Assembly (NCBI RefSeq): GCF_003391135.1
Contig: NZ_CP031455.1
Location: forward strand, 5,316,001 to 5,380,000
Direction of reading: 5' to 3'
DNA from: Streptoverticillium olivoreticuli subsp. olivoreticuli
GTDB taxonomy: Bacteria; Actinomycetota; Actinomycetes; Streptomycetales; Streptomycetaceae
Length of the DNA stretch: 64,000 bases
The notes beneath the pieces are model-generated. The model was not told where the DNA came from, ran no database searches, and worked only from the letters and a program-made list of their open reading frames with translations. Numbering within the stretch: the first letter of the stretch is position 1; every line of letters starts with the position of its first letter. Made by a program: the position numbers and the translations under genes. This document shows, one piece after another, positions 40,234 to 49,824 of the stretch.

Positions 40234-41094
40234 ATGACCGTAGAGGGCGGCAGTTCGAACTCGTCGAGTCGGCGGGCGGAGGCTGCCTGGCAGCGAGCCG
40301 CCCTGGCGAGGGAGCGCGCCGCGCAGCAGGGAGTCCACGCGGAGCGGCATGAGCGCCGGGCCGAGGAGACGGGGCGGGAGTTCCACACGTCCATGGCCTC
40401 GATGCACCGCAGGACGGCAGACCGCCATATCGCGGCGGCGCGGCTGCAGGAGACGTTCGCACGCCGTATGGCCGACGGGCCGACGGGCCGCGGTGCCCGG
40501 CCGGTCTTCATGACCGGGGTCGCGGAGGCATGCGGCACACGAAGTGCCGCGCTCACCCTCATCGGCACCGACTTGAGCCAGCTCGCGGTCGCCGCCTCGG
40601 ACCGGCTCTCCCGAACCGCTCAGGACTTGGAGTACGTGCTCGGCGCGGGACCGGCGCGGGAGGCGGCACGTGATCGCCGCCCGGTGGCCGCTGTCGGTCC
40701 GGACGTCGAGAAGTGCTGGCCGGGCTACGGCTCCGGGCTGGCCTCGCTCGGCCTTTCCCTCGTCGTCGCCATGCCGCTCACGACGCCGGTGGGCTGCATC
40801 GGCGCGCTCACCGTCTTCGACCCCCGGCCCGGCCTCGCGGAATCCGGGGTCTTCGACGAGGTGGCCGCCGCGCTCACCGACAGTGTGCTCCTCGGCCCGG
40901 ACGCCGATGCCGGCCTGTACGGCGACGTCGACCACCGGCCCGTCGTCCACCAGGCCGCGGGCATGCTCTCCGAGCAGGTCCGCTGCCCGGTCGGTGATGC
41001 GCTCGCGCTCATCAAGGCGCGCGCCTTCGCCCTGGGAGAGCCCCCGGAGTCGATCGCTCAACGGATTGTGTCCGGAGACCTGAAACTCAGCTGA
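40234..41094 (+). CDS. GAF-ANTAR RNA-binding regulator
   Basis: The protein is about 286 residues. The N-terminus is a charged Arg/Glu-rich helix (about 5-75), followed by a GAF-like sensor domain (about 85-220; L-A-S-L-G-L-S-L-V-V-A-M-P-L). The last ~55 residues (V-H-Q-A-A-G-M-L-S-E-Q, then E-S-I-A-Q-R-I-V-S-G-D) are an ANTAR domain, which binds tandem stem-loops in mRNA to relieve termination. ATG 40234 is six bases after TACGCT (leaderless spacing). It lies between CheR-PAS and a second GAF-ANTAR gene. Confidence 0.78.
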   Translation: MTVEGGSSNSSSRRAEAAWQRAALARERAAQQGVHAERHERRAEETGREFHTSMASMHRRTADRHIAAARLQETFARRMADGPTGRGARPVFMTGVAEACGTRSAALTLIGTDLSQLAVAASDRLSRTAQDLEYVLGAGPAREAARDRRPVAAVGPDVEKCWPGYGSGLASLGLSLVVAMPLTTPVGCIGALTVFDPRPGLAESGVFDEVAAALTDSVLLGPDADAGLYGDVDHRPVVHQAAGMLSEQVRCPVGDALALIKARAFALGEPPESIAQRIVSGDLKLS

Positions 41095-41105
41095 GGGGAA
41101 ATGGC

Positions 41106-41840
41106 ATGCCCACGCCGGATCAGCGGCTGGCCGACGCGTTCGTGGCTCTGGCCGACACGCTGGACGATTCCTACGACATCGCGGCATTCCTGGCCACTCT
41201 CACGGAGTGCAGCGTCAAGCTGCTCGACGTCCGTGCCGCCGCAGGGGTGGTGCTTGCCGGATACGGGTCTCAAGGTACGCAAGCGGCCGCCTCCGATCCT
41301 CTGGTGGCACGGCTCGAGGCGGACGCCGCCCAATGGCAGGAGGGCCCCTGTCACGACTGTCATCGCTCCGGCGCCCGACTCGACATCGGGCTCGCCGGGA
41401 CAGCGGCCCGGCAGCGGTGGCCGCGATATGCCCCGGGGGCCCACGCCCTGGGCTACACCCGGGTCGCGGCGCTGCCCCTGCGGCTGCGCGACGAATCCGT
41501 CGGTTCACTCGTCCTGCTGTGCACCGGAACCACCTCGTTGACCCAGGACACGCTCGATCTCGGGCAGTCGCTGGCGGACGCCGCCACGATCGCCATGCTG
41601 CGCGAGCGAGAGCTGAGCGAAAGCCGCACTTTGACGACGCAGTTGGAGGGCGCGCTGAACAGCCGGGTACTGGTCGAGCAGGCCAAGGGCATGCTCGCGA
41701 GTCGGCTGGCGCTCTCCATGAACGAGGCGTTCGACCTGCTACGCGATTATGCGCGCTCGCATCAACGGAAGATCGCCGCTGTGGCACTCGACGTCATCGA
41801 AGGACGTGTGCGCCCCGACCGGGCGAAGAGCGGGCGCTGA
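41106..41840 (+). CDS. GAF-ANTAR RNA-binding regulator (second)
   Basis: The protein is 244 residues. The GAF domain (about 15-165) holds C-S-V-K-L-L-D-V and G-P-C-H-D-C-H, with Cys and His residues that could bind metal or sense redox. The ANTAR domain is at about 175-235, with the consensus V-L-V-E-Q-A-K-G-M-L-A-S-R and E-A-F-D-L-L-R-D-Y-A-R. It probably acts as an antiterminator responding to a small molecule or oxidant. It is 11 bases after the first ANTAR gene, so co-transcribed. RNA targets are not evident in the window. Confidence 0.87.
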   Translation: MPTPDQRLADAFVALADTLDDSYDIAAFLATLTECSVKLLDVRAAAGVVLAGYGSQGTQAAASDPLVARLEADAAQWQEGPCHDCHRSGARLDIGLAGTAARQRWPRYAPGAHALGYTRVAALPLRLRDESVGSLVLLCTGTTSLTQDTLDLGQSLADAATIAMLRERELSESRTLTTQLEGALNSRVLVEQAKGMLASRLALSMNEAFDLLRDYARSHQRKIAAVALDVIEGRVRPDRAKSGR

Positions 41841-42119
41841 CGGACCGGGCCGGCGTTGGCCGGGTACGGCCCCGGTGCCCGCCCCCGCTGCGGGGAGGGC
41901 GACGGACCGGCTCCGAAGGCAGGCGGCAGAGGAGGGGCCGTGTCAGTGGGAACCCCGACTTCCACCCCGCCCGCGTCACTCACACGGGTGAATCGGTGTA
42001 GGGCGGCACGATTCTGCACCCGTTCTGTTTCTAGGGTTGCGGGTGTCGCCCTGGCCCCCGGTGGCTGTCCGCGTGATCGCATGTCCCGCTGTTGCGGGGC
42101 CAGTTGTATCGGGATTGCC

Positions 42120-42539
42120 ATGGGCATCAAGCGCCGAGATTCCGTCCCGGAGCCGCCCGCTCCTCCCCGGACGGAACTGCCCAAGGCGGGCCTGAACGCG
42201 CGCAGCTATGTGCTGGACGGTGTCACTGTGGTGCAGTTCCACGGCGACATCGACCTGGCCATCGCCGTCGATCTCCAGGAGCATGTCGACGCCGCGACGT
42301 CACAGGCAGGTTCCCGGGTGGTCATCGACCTCCGTCAGGTGCAGTTCATGGACTGCACCACGCTCACCCTGTTGTGCCGGGCCCGTCGGCGCGCAGTGGA
42401 GGGCGGTGGTTCCTTCGCTCTGATCTGCACCCGGCCGTGGCACCTGCGGATCCTGAAGGCCGCCGAACTGCACACGGTTCTCCGGCCGGTTGCCACGTTG
42501 GACGATGCGCTGGCCTGCACGCAGGGACATCCGGACTGA
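42120..42539 (+). CDS. STAS-domain anti-sigma factor antagonist
   Basis: The protein is 139 residues. The STAS domain (about 25-125) has V-V-Q-F-H-G-D-I-D-L-A, V-V-I-D-L-R-Q-V-Q-F-M-D-C-T (phospho-acceptor loop, with Cys-Thr where D-S is usual) and A-E-L-H-T-V-L. Such proteins free sigma factors by binding anti-sigma kinases. The normal acceptor Ser is not obvious; Thr after the Cys may serve. ATG 42120 was chosen over 42081 because it begins just before the charged lead M-G-I-K-R-R. A 12-bp stem terminator follows. No anti-sigma kinase gene is adjacent. Confidence 0.8.
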   Translation: MGIKRRDSVPEPPAPPRTELPKAGLNARSYVLDGVTVVQFHGDIDLAIAVDLQEHVDAATSQAGSRVVIDLRQVQFMDCTTLTLLCRARRRAVEGGGSFALICTRPWHLRILKAAELHTVLRPVATLDDALACTQGHPD

Positions 42540-42546
42540 GGGAGAG

Positions 42547-42588
42547 CCGGCCGCCGCCAGGAGGAGAGTGGACACCGGCGGCGGCCGG
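42547..42588 (+). terminator. Hairpin after the STAS gene
   Basis: A perfect 12-bp stem (ccggccgccgcc, 42547-42558; ggcggcggccgg, 42577-42588) with an 18-base loop starts eight bases after the STAS stop. There is no T-run. Confidence 0.6.
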
Positions 42589-43079
42589 ACGCTGGAGCGT
42601 GGGGCTCCTTTCTCTCTCGGCGACAGCGTGGATCCGCCCTTCCTGGCCGACAGGGACACGGAGCGATCGGAAGCCCCTGACAGACAGGCCGGGAAGGGCG
42701 GGACCGGGGAACACGCGCAGCGGGTCGCGATCTCCGGTCGTCCTTGTGTGGGCACTGTGGCCTCGGGGTCCGGGAGAGCCGGGTCGGCAGCGTGGCTGCC
42801 TGGCCTCGTGGGGGAGGTTAGGCGTCTTTGTGGGCATGGGCAAGCATCGGATTCGGCCAGCGACGTCCGGGTCGCGGCGGGCCGGAGGCGCAGCCGGCGA
42901 CCATGTCCGGAAGCGGAGCCGACTCCCCCAAGTGGACAGATTTCAGCCTGCGTTCGGGGCATGGCGCGGTTCCGGCCTACTTCCGGCAATCTCCTGGATT
43001 CCTACCCGTTCACAGCCCTTGCGCGGCAGACTCGGCCTCCGGTCAGACCCGACAGAACGGGGAGAGAGAAGGCATTGCC
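42589..43079. other. Gene-free stretch before the His-rich gene
   Basis: About 490 bases. I see no coding pattern that survives inspection, no RNA gene and no att copy. The end (43056-43071, ggggagagagaagg) is the ribosome site of the next gene. A metal-responsive operator was looked for and not recognised. Confidence 0.4.
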
Positions 43080-43379
43080 ATGACGGCAGCCACGCACGCT
43101 TCTCATGCACTGCACACCCATGCGCACGGAGCCGGATGCGGGCACGTCGCGATACCGCACGGCGACCACACCGACTACGTGCACGACGGGCACCTGCACC
43201 GCACGCACGAGAACCACACCGATGCGTGCGAGCCCTCGGCCCACACCGTCCATCAGAGCCACGACCACCAGCACCACCCCGGCTGCGGCCACGTCGCGGT
43301 ACCGCACGCGGACCATGTGGACTACATCCACGACGGACACCGCCATGCCCAGCACGACGGGCACTGGGACGACCACTGA
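43080..43379 (+). CDS. His-rich metal-binding protein with internal duplication
   Basis: The protein is 99 residues, about a quarter His. Two tandem units are visible: G-C-G-H-V-A-I-P-H-G-D-H-T-D-Y-V-H-D-G-H and G-C-G-H-V-A-V-P-H-A-D-H-V-D-Y-I-H-D-G-H, each followed by H-x-R-T/A-x-H. Each unit has one Cys and many His, which is suited to Zn, Ni or Co. It has no signal peptide, so it is a cytoplasmic buffer or chaperone. ATG 43080 follows GGGGAGAGAGAAGG. In some genomes such proteins sit beside cation exporters; none is present here. Confidence 0.8.
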   Translation: MTAATHASHALHTHAHGAGCGHVAIPHGDHTDYVHDGHLHRTHENHTDACEPSAHTVHQSHDHQHHPGCGHVAVPHADHVDYIHDGHRHAQHDGHWDDH

Positions 43380-43502
43380 CCGCATGACCGCAGTCAGCCA
43401 CGTCGTCATCTCGGGCTGAACGGTCTCCGTCGGCTGCAGTCTCCAAGGCTTGTCCGGCGGGTTGCCGTTCGCAGCACCCGCCGGAAAGGCCATGAGCCAG
43501 AA

Positions 43503-43673
43503 CTACGTCGCCGCCGCCAGGCATTGGATGATGGCGAGGAGAGTCGCGTAGATGAAGTCCGTGGCGCCGCTGTCGGCCGTATGGTCAGCGGCCAGGGCCG
43601 GGGCCGGAACCGCCAGGGCGATGACGCCCAGGGTGAGGGCTGCGGCGATGGCGGCACGGCGGAAGGTATTCAC
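43503..43673 (-). CDS. Tiny secreted hydrophobic peptide
   Basis: 56 residues from GTG 43673, with GAGGAG seven bases upstream. A clean signal peptide (M-N-T-F-R-R-A-A-I-A-A-A-L-T-L-G; cleavage after A-P-A-L-A) leaves a ~28-residue mature peptide that starts A-D-H-T-A-D-S-G and then is strongly hydrophobic (I-Y-A-T-L-L-A-I-I-Q-C-L). One Cys remains. The size and amphiphilic pattern recall small surface-active peptides, but it is not a chaplin (no paired Cys or G-N-S motifs). Function unknown. Confidence 0.65.
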   Translation of the reverse strand: MNTFRRAAIAAALTLGVIALAVPAPALAADHTADSGATDFIYATLLAIIQCLAAAT

Positions 43674-44022
43674 AGAGGCACTCCTCGACAGGGCTGGTGT
43701 CCGGTGCTTCGGGTCGTGAGGGAGGCTGCCCCGCTCGCCGGGAAGCACGCCGCCGCCCGGGGGCGCACGGAGGCTGCCGGGGGAGCCTCCCTCAGGGCAG
43801 TGATCTGTTCCCTCGCCCTGCCGCCTGACGCACCGGACAGGCCCTATGCGGTCGAGGACGGAATGGGGGCGTCGCCGGAAGCCCGCCGTGCGATGTGCCC
43901 CAGATCACCCGTGCGAGTCCTCGATGGACTGCTGAGGGTGCTCCGGTAGGAGCCTCCCACTGGAGTGACTCTCTTGATCCACTCCAGGATCACTCCAGAG
44001 ACGCCGTCCGGGCGCACAAAAA
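43674..44022. other. Spacer between secreted peptide gene and tRNA-Pro hairpin
   Basis: About 350 bases without a gene. It holds ggagtgact ... gatccactcc ... gatcactcc (43962-43996), a cluster of near-repeats around the att box, 85 bases from the core. I see nothing else. Confidence 0.5.
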
Positions 44023-44068
44023 CACTTCAGCCCTGGTCTTCTCTTCCGAGAAGACCAGGGCTGAAGTG
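44018..44068 (-). terminator. tRNA-Pro terminator
   Basis: A perfect 20-bp stem (44023-44042 with 44049-44068) and 6-base loop lie 13 bases beyond the tRNA 3' end. On the minus strand the stem is followed by TTTTTG, so this is a strong intrinsic terminator for tRNA-Pro. Confidence 0.9.
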
Positions 44069-44080
44069 CTGTTTCAGCTG

Positions 44081-44154
44081 TCGGGGTGGCGGGATTTGAA
44101 CCCACGACCTCTTCGTCCCGAACGAAGCGCGCTGCCAAGCTGCGCTACACCCCG
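44081..44154 (-). tRNA. tRNA-Pro(CGG)
   Basis: 74 nt on the minus strand. The acceptor CGGGGTG (from 44154) pairs with CACCCCG, the discriminator is A at 44081, and CCA is not encoded. The anticodon loop TTCGGGA gives anticodon CGG and the T-loop is TTCAAAT. It reads CCG, a very common codon here. Its 3' end is the attachment site for the island to its left. Confidence 0.95.
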
Positions 44155-44201
44155 ATCGCTGCTCCAGAACCCGTTTTCGCAGGTCCCCGGCGCAACGAGC
44201 T

Positions 44202-44960
44202 CTACTTTAGCGGACCGGAGCCCAGAGACGAAATCCGATTCCGGGGGGCGCGCAGGTGGGGGCGTACCCGGTCGAGGAGGGTGAGGGCGAGGGCCAGTAC
44301 GTAGAAGGCCAGGCCGAAGACGACGGCGTTGCCCAGGACGCCGGCGTAACCCTGGAGGTCGACGTCCAGGAAGGGGTAGGGGTAGCGGCCCTCCGTGCCG
44401 GGGTCTAGGAGGGCGCCGCGGAGCAGGGCGAAGGGGAAGTAGAAGAGGGGGTAGGCGAGCCACTGCCAGGCGTGGCGCAGGAGGAAGCCGCCGGGTGCGG
44501 TGAGCACGAGCCAGTCGAATGCGGCCGCGAGTGGGGTCACGGTGTGCAGGAGCTGGTTGGCGACCGACTCGAGGGGGGTTCGCTCGCTGGTCATGGAGAA
44601 GCCGCTGGAGTCGTTCGACAGAACGAAGTGAAATACGAGACCCGTGATGCTTATGTACAGCAGCGCTGCGCCCGTGATCCGTGGGGAGAGGGCGGGGCGC
44701 GCGGTCCAGGCGCGGTGGGCGGCCCAGGCGAAGGTGACGGCCACCACGATGTTGGACTGGATCGTGAAGTAGCTGAAGAGCCGGCCCAGGTCGTCGGAGT
44801 CGATCGAGTCCAGGACGATGCCGGTGAGCGCGGCGAGGGCCACGAGCGCGCGGAAGGCCGCCGCGACGGGGCGGCGGCCTGTGGGCACGACGGCGGAGGC
44901 GGGGACGCCCGCCGCACCGGGCGGGCCGAGCCGAGTGGTGGAGGAGGTCGGGTCGATCAT
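44202..44960 (-). CDS. Pr6Pr-family integral membrane protein
   Basis: The protein is 252 residues with six or seven membrane segments between 30 and 235. The sequence has Y-F-T-I-Q-S-N-I (about 65-72), L-H-T-V-T-P near the middle and Y-P-Y-P-F-L-D-V-D near the end, the pattern of Pr6Pr/FAR-17a-like proteins. Their function is not established; related eukaryotic proteins act on fatty-acyl esters. It lies just upstream of tRNA-Pro and is read in the same direction, with ~47 bases between. Confidence 0.8.
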   Translation of the reverse strand: MIDPTSSTTRLGPPGAAGVPASAVVPTGRRPVAAAFRALVALAALTGIVLDSIDSDDLGRLFSYFTIQSNIVVAVTFAWAAHRAWTARPALSPRITGAALLYISITGLVFHFVLSNDSSGFSMTSERTPLESVANQLLHTVTPLAAAFDWLVLTAPGGFLLRHAWQWLAYPLFYFPFALLRGALLDPGTEGRYPYPFLDVDLQGYAGVLGNAVVFGLAFYVLALALTLLDRVRPHLRAPRNRISSLGSGPLK

Positions 44961-44999
44961 CCCTCCACCGTACGGGTGGGCGCCGGAAACCTGCCCGGG

Positions 45000-45932
45000 T
45001 CAGTCGCGGTCGCGGGGGGTGAGGGTGAGGAGGGTGACCTCCGGGGGGCAGGCGAAGCGGACCGGGGTGTAGCGGTTGGTGCCGCAGCCCGCCGAGACGT
45101 GGAGATAGGAGCGGTGGCCGCCGGCCCGGTGGGTGGAGAGGCCCTTGACCCGCTGGGCGTCGATGTCGCAGTTGGTGACCAGCGCGCCGTAGAAGGGGAT
45201 GCAGAGCTGGCCGCCGTGGGTGTGCCCGGCGAGGATCAGGGGGTACTGATCGGCGGTGAAGGCGTCGAGCACCCGCAGATAGGGGGCGTGGACGACGGCC
45301 ATGGAGAAGTCGGCGTCCTGGCGGGGGCCGCCGGTCACCTCCGCATAGCGGTCGCGCTTGATGTGCGGGTCGTCGAGGCCGGTGAGCGCGATGTCATAGC
45401 CGTCGATCTTGAGGCTGCCGCGGGTGTTGGTGAGGTTGACCCAGCCCGCGGAGTCGAAGCCGTCGCGCAGCTCCTCCCAGGGGTTGTGGATCACGCCGAC
45501 GGCCGGGGCGTTGCCGTTCAGCCCGTGGCGCCCGCTGGCCTTCTCCAGCAGATAGCGCGCGGGGTTGCGGAGCTTCGGTCCGTAGTAGTCGTTCGACCCG
45601 AAGACATAGGCGCCGGGGAACTCCATCAGCGGGCCGAGCGCGTCGAGCGTCTCCGGGACGCCCTCCGGGTCGGAGAGGTTGTCCCCGGTGTTGATCACGA
45701 AGTCCGGGCGCAGCCCGGCCAGCGACTGGAGCCAGCGCTGTTTCTTGCGCTGTCCGCCGACCATGTGGATGTCGGAGACCTGCAGCACCCGCAGTGGCCG
45801 CATCCCCGGCGGCAGCACGGGCACGCTGACCCGCCGCAGCCGGAAGGAACGGACCTCGAAGCCGGCGGCGTAGGCGAGGCCCGCCGCGCCGACGGCGGTG
45901 ATTCCCAGGGGTACTCCATAACGAGCGCGCAT
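45000..45932 (-). CDS. Membrane-anchored metallophosphoesterase
   Basis: The protein is about 310 residues. A single N-terminal membrane segment (about 5-24) is followed by a calcineurin-like domain: D-I-H (metal 1; Q-V-S-D-I-H), G-D-N (N-T-G-D-N), G-S-N-D (like GNHD), and G-H-T-H-G-G near 220. It is YkuE/YaeI-like; these hydrolyse phosphoesters such as UDP-diacylglycerol outside the membrane. Start choices are ATG 45932, 45941 or 45971. I prefer 45932, which begins just before the membrane helix. Confidence 0.85.
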   Translation of the reverse strand: MRARYGVPLGITAVGAAGLAYAAGFEVRSFRLRRVSVPVLPPGMRPLRVLQVSDIHMVGGQRKKQRWLQSLAGLRPDFVINTGDNLSDPEGVPETLDALGPLMEFPGAYVFGSNDYYGPKLRNPARYLLEKASGRHGLNGNAPAVGVIHNPWEELRDGFDSAGWVNLTNTRGSLKIDGYDIALTGLDDPHIKRDRYAEVTGGPRQDADFSMAVVHAPYLRVLDAFTADQYPLILAGHTHGGQLCIPFYGALVTNCDIDAQRVKGLSTHRAGGHRSYLHVSAGCGTNRYTPVRFACPPEVTLLTLTPRDRD

Positions 45933-46120
45933 GTCGTCCATGGTCGCAGACCCCGCCCCCGCCGCGGGCACCCCGGTCCCCTCCTGTGGATAACTCCACG
46001 AGGCCGACCTCCGGACTCCGTACGGGAGTTGTGCCGGATCCGGCTCCCGGATCGCCTCGCCGCCGCCGCACCGGCCGTTAATGCGGGGCGCTCGCCGTGG
46101 CCGGGTGCGAAGATTGCGGC

Positions 46121-46585
46121 ATGACCACGCTCAAGTCCAGGCTTCACGACGACCTCACGAACGCCATCAAGGCGCGTGACGAGCTGCGCTCCGCCACGCT
46201 CCGCCTCACCCTCTCCGCGATCGCCTACGAGGAGACCGCGGGCAAGTCCGCCCGCGAGCTCTCCGACGACGAGGTGCAGAAGGTGATCGCGCGCGAGGCG
46301 AAGAAGCGCCGCGAGGCCGCGGAGGCGTTCGACAAGGGCGGCCGCGCCGACTCCGCGGAGCGGGAGCGCGCGGAGGGCGTGGTGCTCGCGGAGTACCTGC
46401 CGCAGCAGCTGTCCGACGAGGAGCTGACCGCGATCGTCGCGGCCGCCGTGGCCGAGGCGAAGGCCGGGGGCGCGGAGGGCCCGCGTGCCATGGGCGCCGT
46501 CATGAAGATCGTGAACCCGAAGGTGGCCGGCCGTGCCGAGGGCGGCCGCGTGGCCGCCGCGGTGAAGCTCCTGCTCGCGGGCTGA
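46121..46585 (+). CDS. GatB/YqeY domain protein
   Basis: The protein is 154 residues, helical, like YqeY proteins: M-T-T-L-K-S-R-L-H-D-D-L, then R-S-A-T-L-R-L-T-L-S-A-I near 27-38 and V-L-A-E-Y-L-P-Q-Q-L-S-D-E-E-L. This tail domain also ends GatB of tRNA amidotransferase; alone it may help in tRNA handling, unproven. ATG 46121. It converges on the penicillin-binding protein gene across a shared terminator. Confidence 0.9.
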   Translation: MTTLKSRLHDDLTNAIKARDELRSATLRLTLSAIAYEETAGKSARELSDDEVQKVIAREAKKRREAAEAFDKGGRADSAERERAEGVVLAEYLPQQLSDEELTAIVAAAVAEAKAGGAEGPRAMGAVMKIVNPKVAGRAEGGRVAAAVKLLLAG

Positions 46586-46612
46586 GCCGGTACGCGTACA
46601 CCGCCCACGTGT

Positions 46613-46651
46613 AAAGGGGCGCCCGGACCATGACGGTCCGGGCGCCCCTTT
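46613..46651. terminator. Bidirectional terminator
   Basis: aaaggggcgcccggacc pairs perfectly with ggtccgggcgccccttt (5-base loop). A-run and T-run at the ends make it work for both convergent genes (YqeY domain and PBP). Confidence 0.85.
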
Positions 46652-46672
46652 CGTATGCGCGAGCGGTTGGCG

Positions 46673-48919
<2,247 letters not shown>

Positions 48920-49304
48920 GAAGGGAAGCCTACGTTCTCATTCGGCGGACAGACGCCCGTGTGTTCGCCTACGCTGTTTCACGCCAGTCACTGCGATGCG
49001 TTTCAGCATCACCTACGCCTTCACTCTTGTGAGTGATGAGACGTGTCCGTATTGCCGCCTGTGTCACTCGGTGACCACTGCGACATGGGGGAACTGCCCC
49101 GATATGGCGGGGAAAGTCGCTGATGTCGCTGGCTCACTCCGTTGGGTGATCTGCCGTCTACGCATAGTCCGTTCGGGCCATCCAAGATTGGGCCCGAAGG
49201 GGGTGTTGCCCCCTGCCTGCCTTCCGTAACGTCCTCAACTGGCAACGGTGAATATGCCGCTGCCGCCGTGGGGGAGCCTCAATTCGGGAGAGGACGGCGC
49301 CAGC
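48920..49304. promoter_or_regulatory. Intergenic region between class A PBP and wblA
   Basis: This is 385 bases with divergent start codons at both ends, so it must hold the two promoters. It is noticeably less GC-rich than its surroundings. Near 49183-49215 there is a run of gggcc/ggggg blocks that can fold. No operator is recognised with confidence. wblA in Streptomyces is known to have complex upstream control. Confidence 0.5.
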
Positions 49305-49640
49305 ATGGGCTGGGTAACCGACTGGAGTGCGCAGGCAGCCTGCCGCACTACCGATCCGGATGAACTATTCGTTCAGGGCGCAGCACAGAACCGGGCCAAA
49401 GCGGTCTGCACCGGGTGCCCGGTGCGCACCGAGTGCCTGGCCGACGCGCTGGACAACCGCGTCGAGTTCGGCGTGTGGGGTGGGATGACCGAGCGTGAGC
49501 GGCGTGCGCTGCTCAGGCGCCGGCCGACCGTCACCTCGTGGCGCAGGCTTCTGGAGACCGCTCGTACGGAATACGAGCGCGGTGCGGGAATCCTGCCGCT
49601 GAGCGACGAGGAGTACGACGCCTATGCGGCGGTCGGCTAG
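49305..49640 (+). CDS. wblA: WhiB-like regulator WblA
   Basis: The protein is 111 residues. The iron-sulfur cysteines are at 13, 35, 38 and 44 (C-x21-C-x2-C-x5-C), followed by G-V-W-G-G-M and a basic patch R-E-R-R-A-L-L-R-R-R. The N-terminus M-G-W-V-T-D-W-S-A-Q-A-A-C and the neighbourhood (class A PBP on one side, two ArsA-type ATPases on the other) match WblA, a regulator that promotes sporulation and damps antibiotic production in Streptomyces. ATG 49305. A GTG at 49248 would add a 19-residue lead. Confidence 0.92.
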   Translation: MGWVTDWSAQAACRTTDPDELFVQGAAQNRAKAVCTGCPVRTECLADALDNRVEFGVWGGMTERERRALLRRRPTVTSWRRLLETARTEYERGAGILPLSDEEYDAYAAVG

Positions 49641-49824
49641 CCGCTGAGAGCGCCGATCCTGAGCGCCCCGACACCGACGGCATTACCCACGGCGCCGTCG
49701 GTCGGGGGCCTCGGCGCGCCGCTCGGCGGTTTCGGGCCGCGCGCCCGGTCGTACTCGGCAGACAGGGCGAGCCCTCAACAGGCCTCGTCGACAGGCCTCG
49801 TTCTCAACAGGCGGAGCGCAGCGC

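Larger units (their letters stand above)
35045..44090. mobile_element. Composite integrative island at tRNA-Pro(CGG)
   Basis: The island starts at a partial copy of the tRNA-Pro 3' end (35045-35074, 29 of 30 bases as at 44061-44090) and ends at tRNA-Pro itself. Further copies at 35626-35657 and about 37434-37465 split it into units: a small membrane gene (35.1-35.6 kb), Shedu plus partner (35.7-37.4 kb), and a sensory block with His-rich and secreted small proteins (37.5-44.0 kb). I find no integrase, relaxase or replication gene, so integration enzymes must have been lost or the last unit may be partly ancestral chromosome. The order PP2C gene - island - tRNA-Pro leaves the original downstream chromosome on the left. 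Confidence 0.65.
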
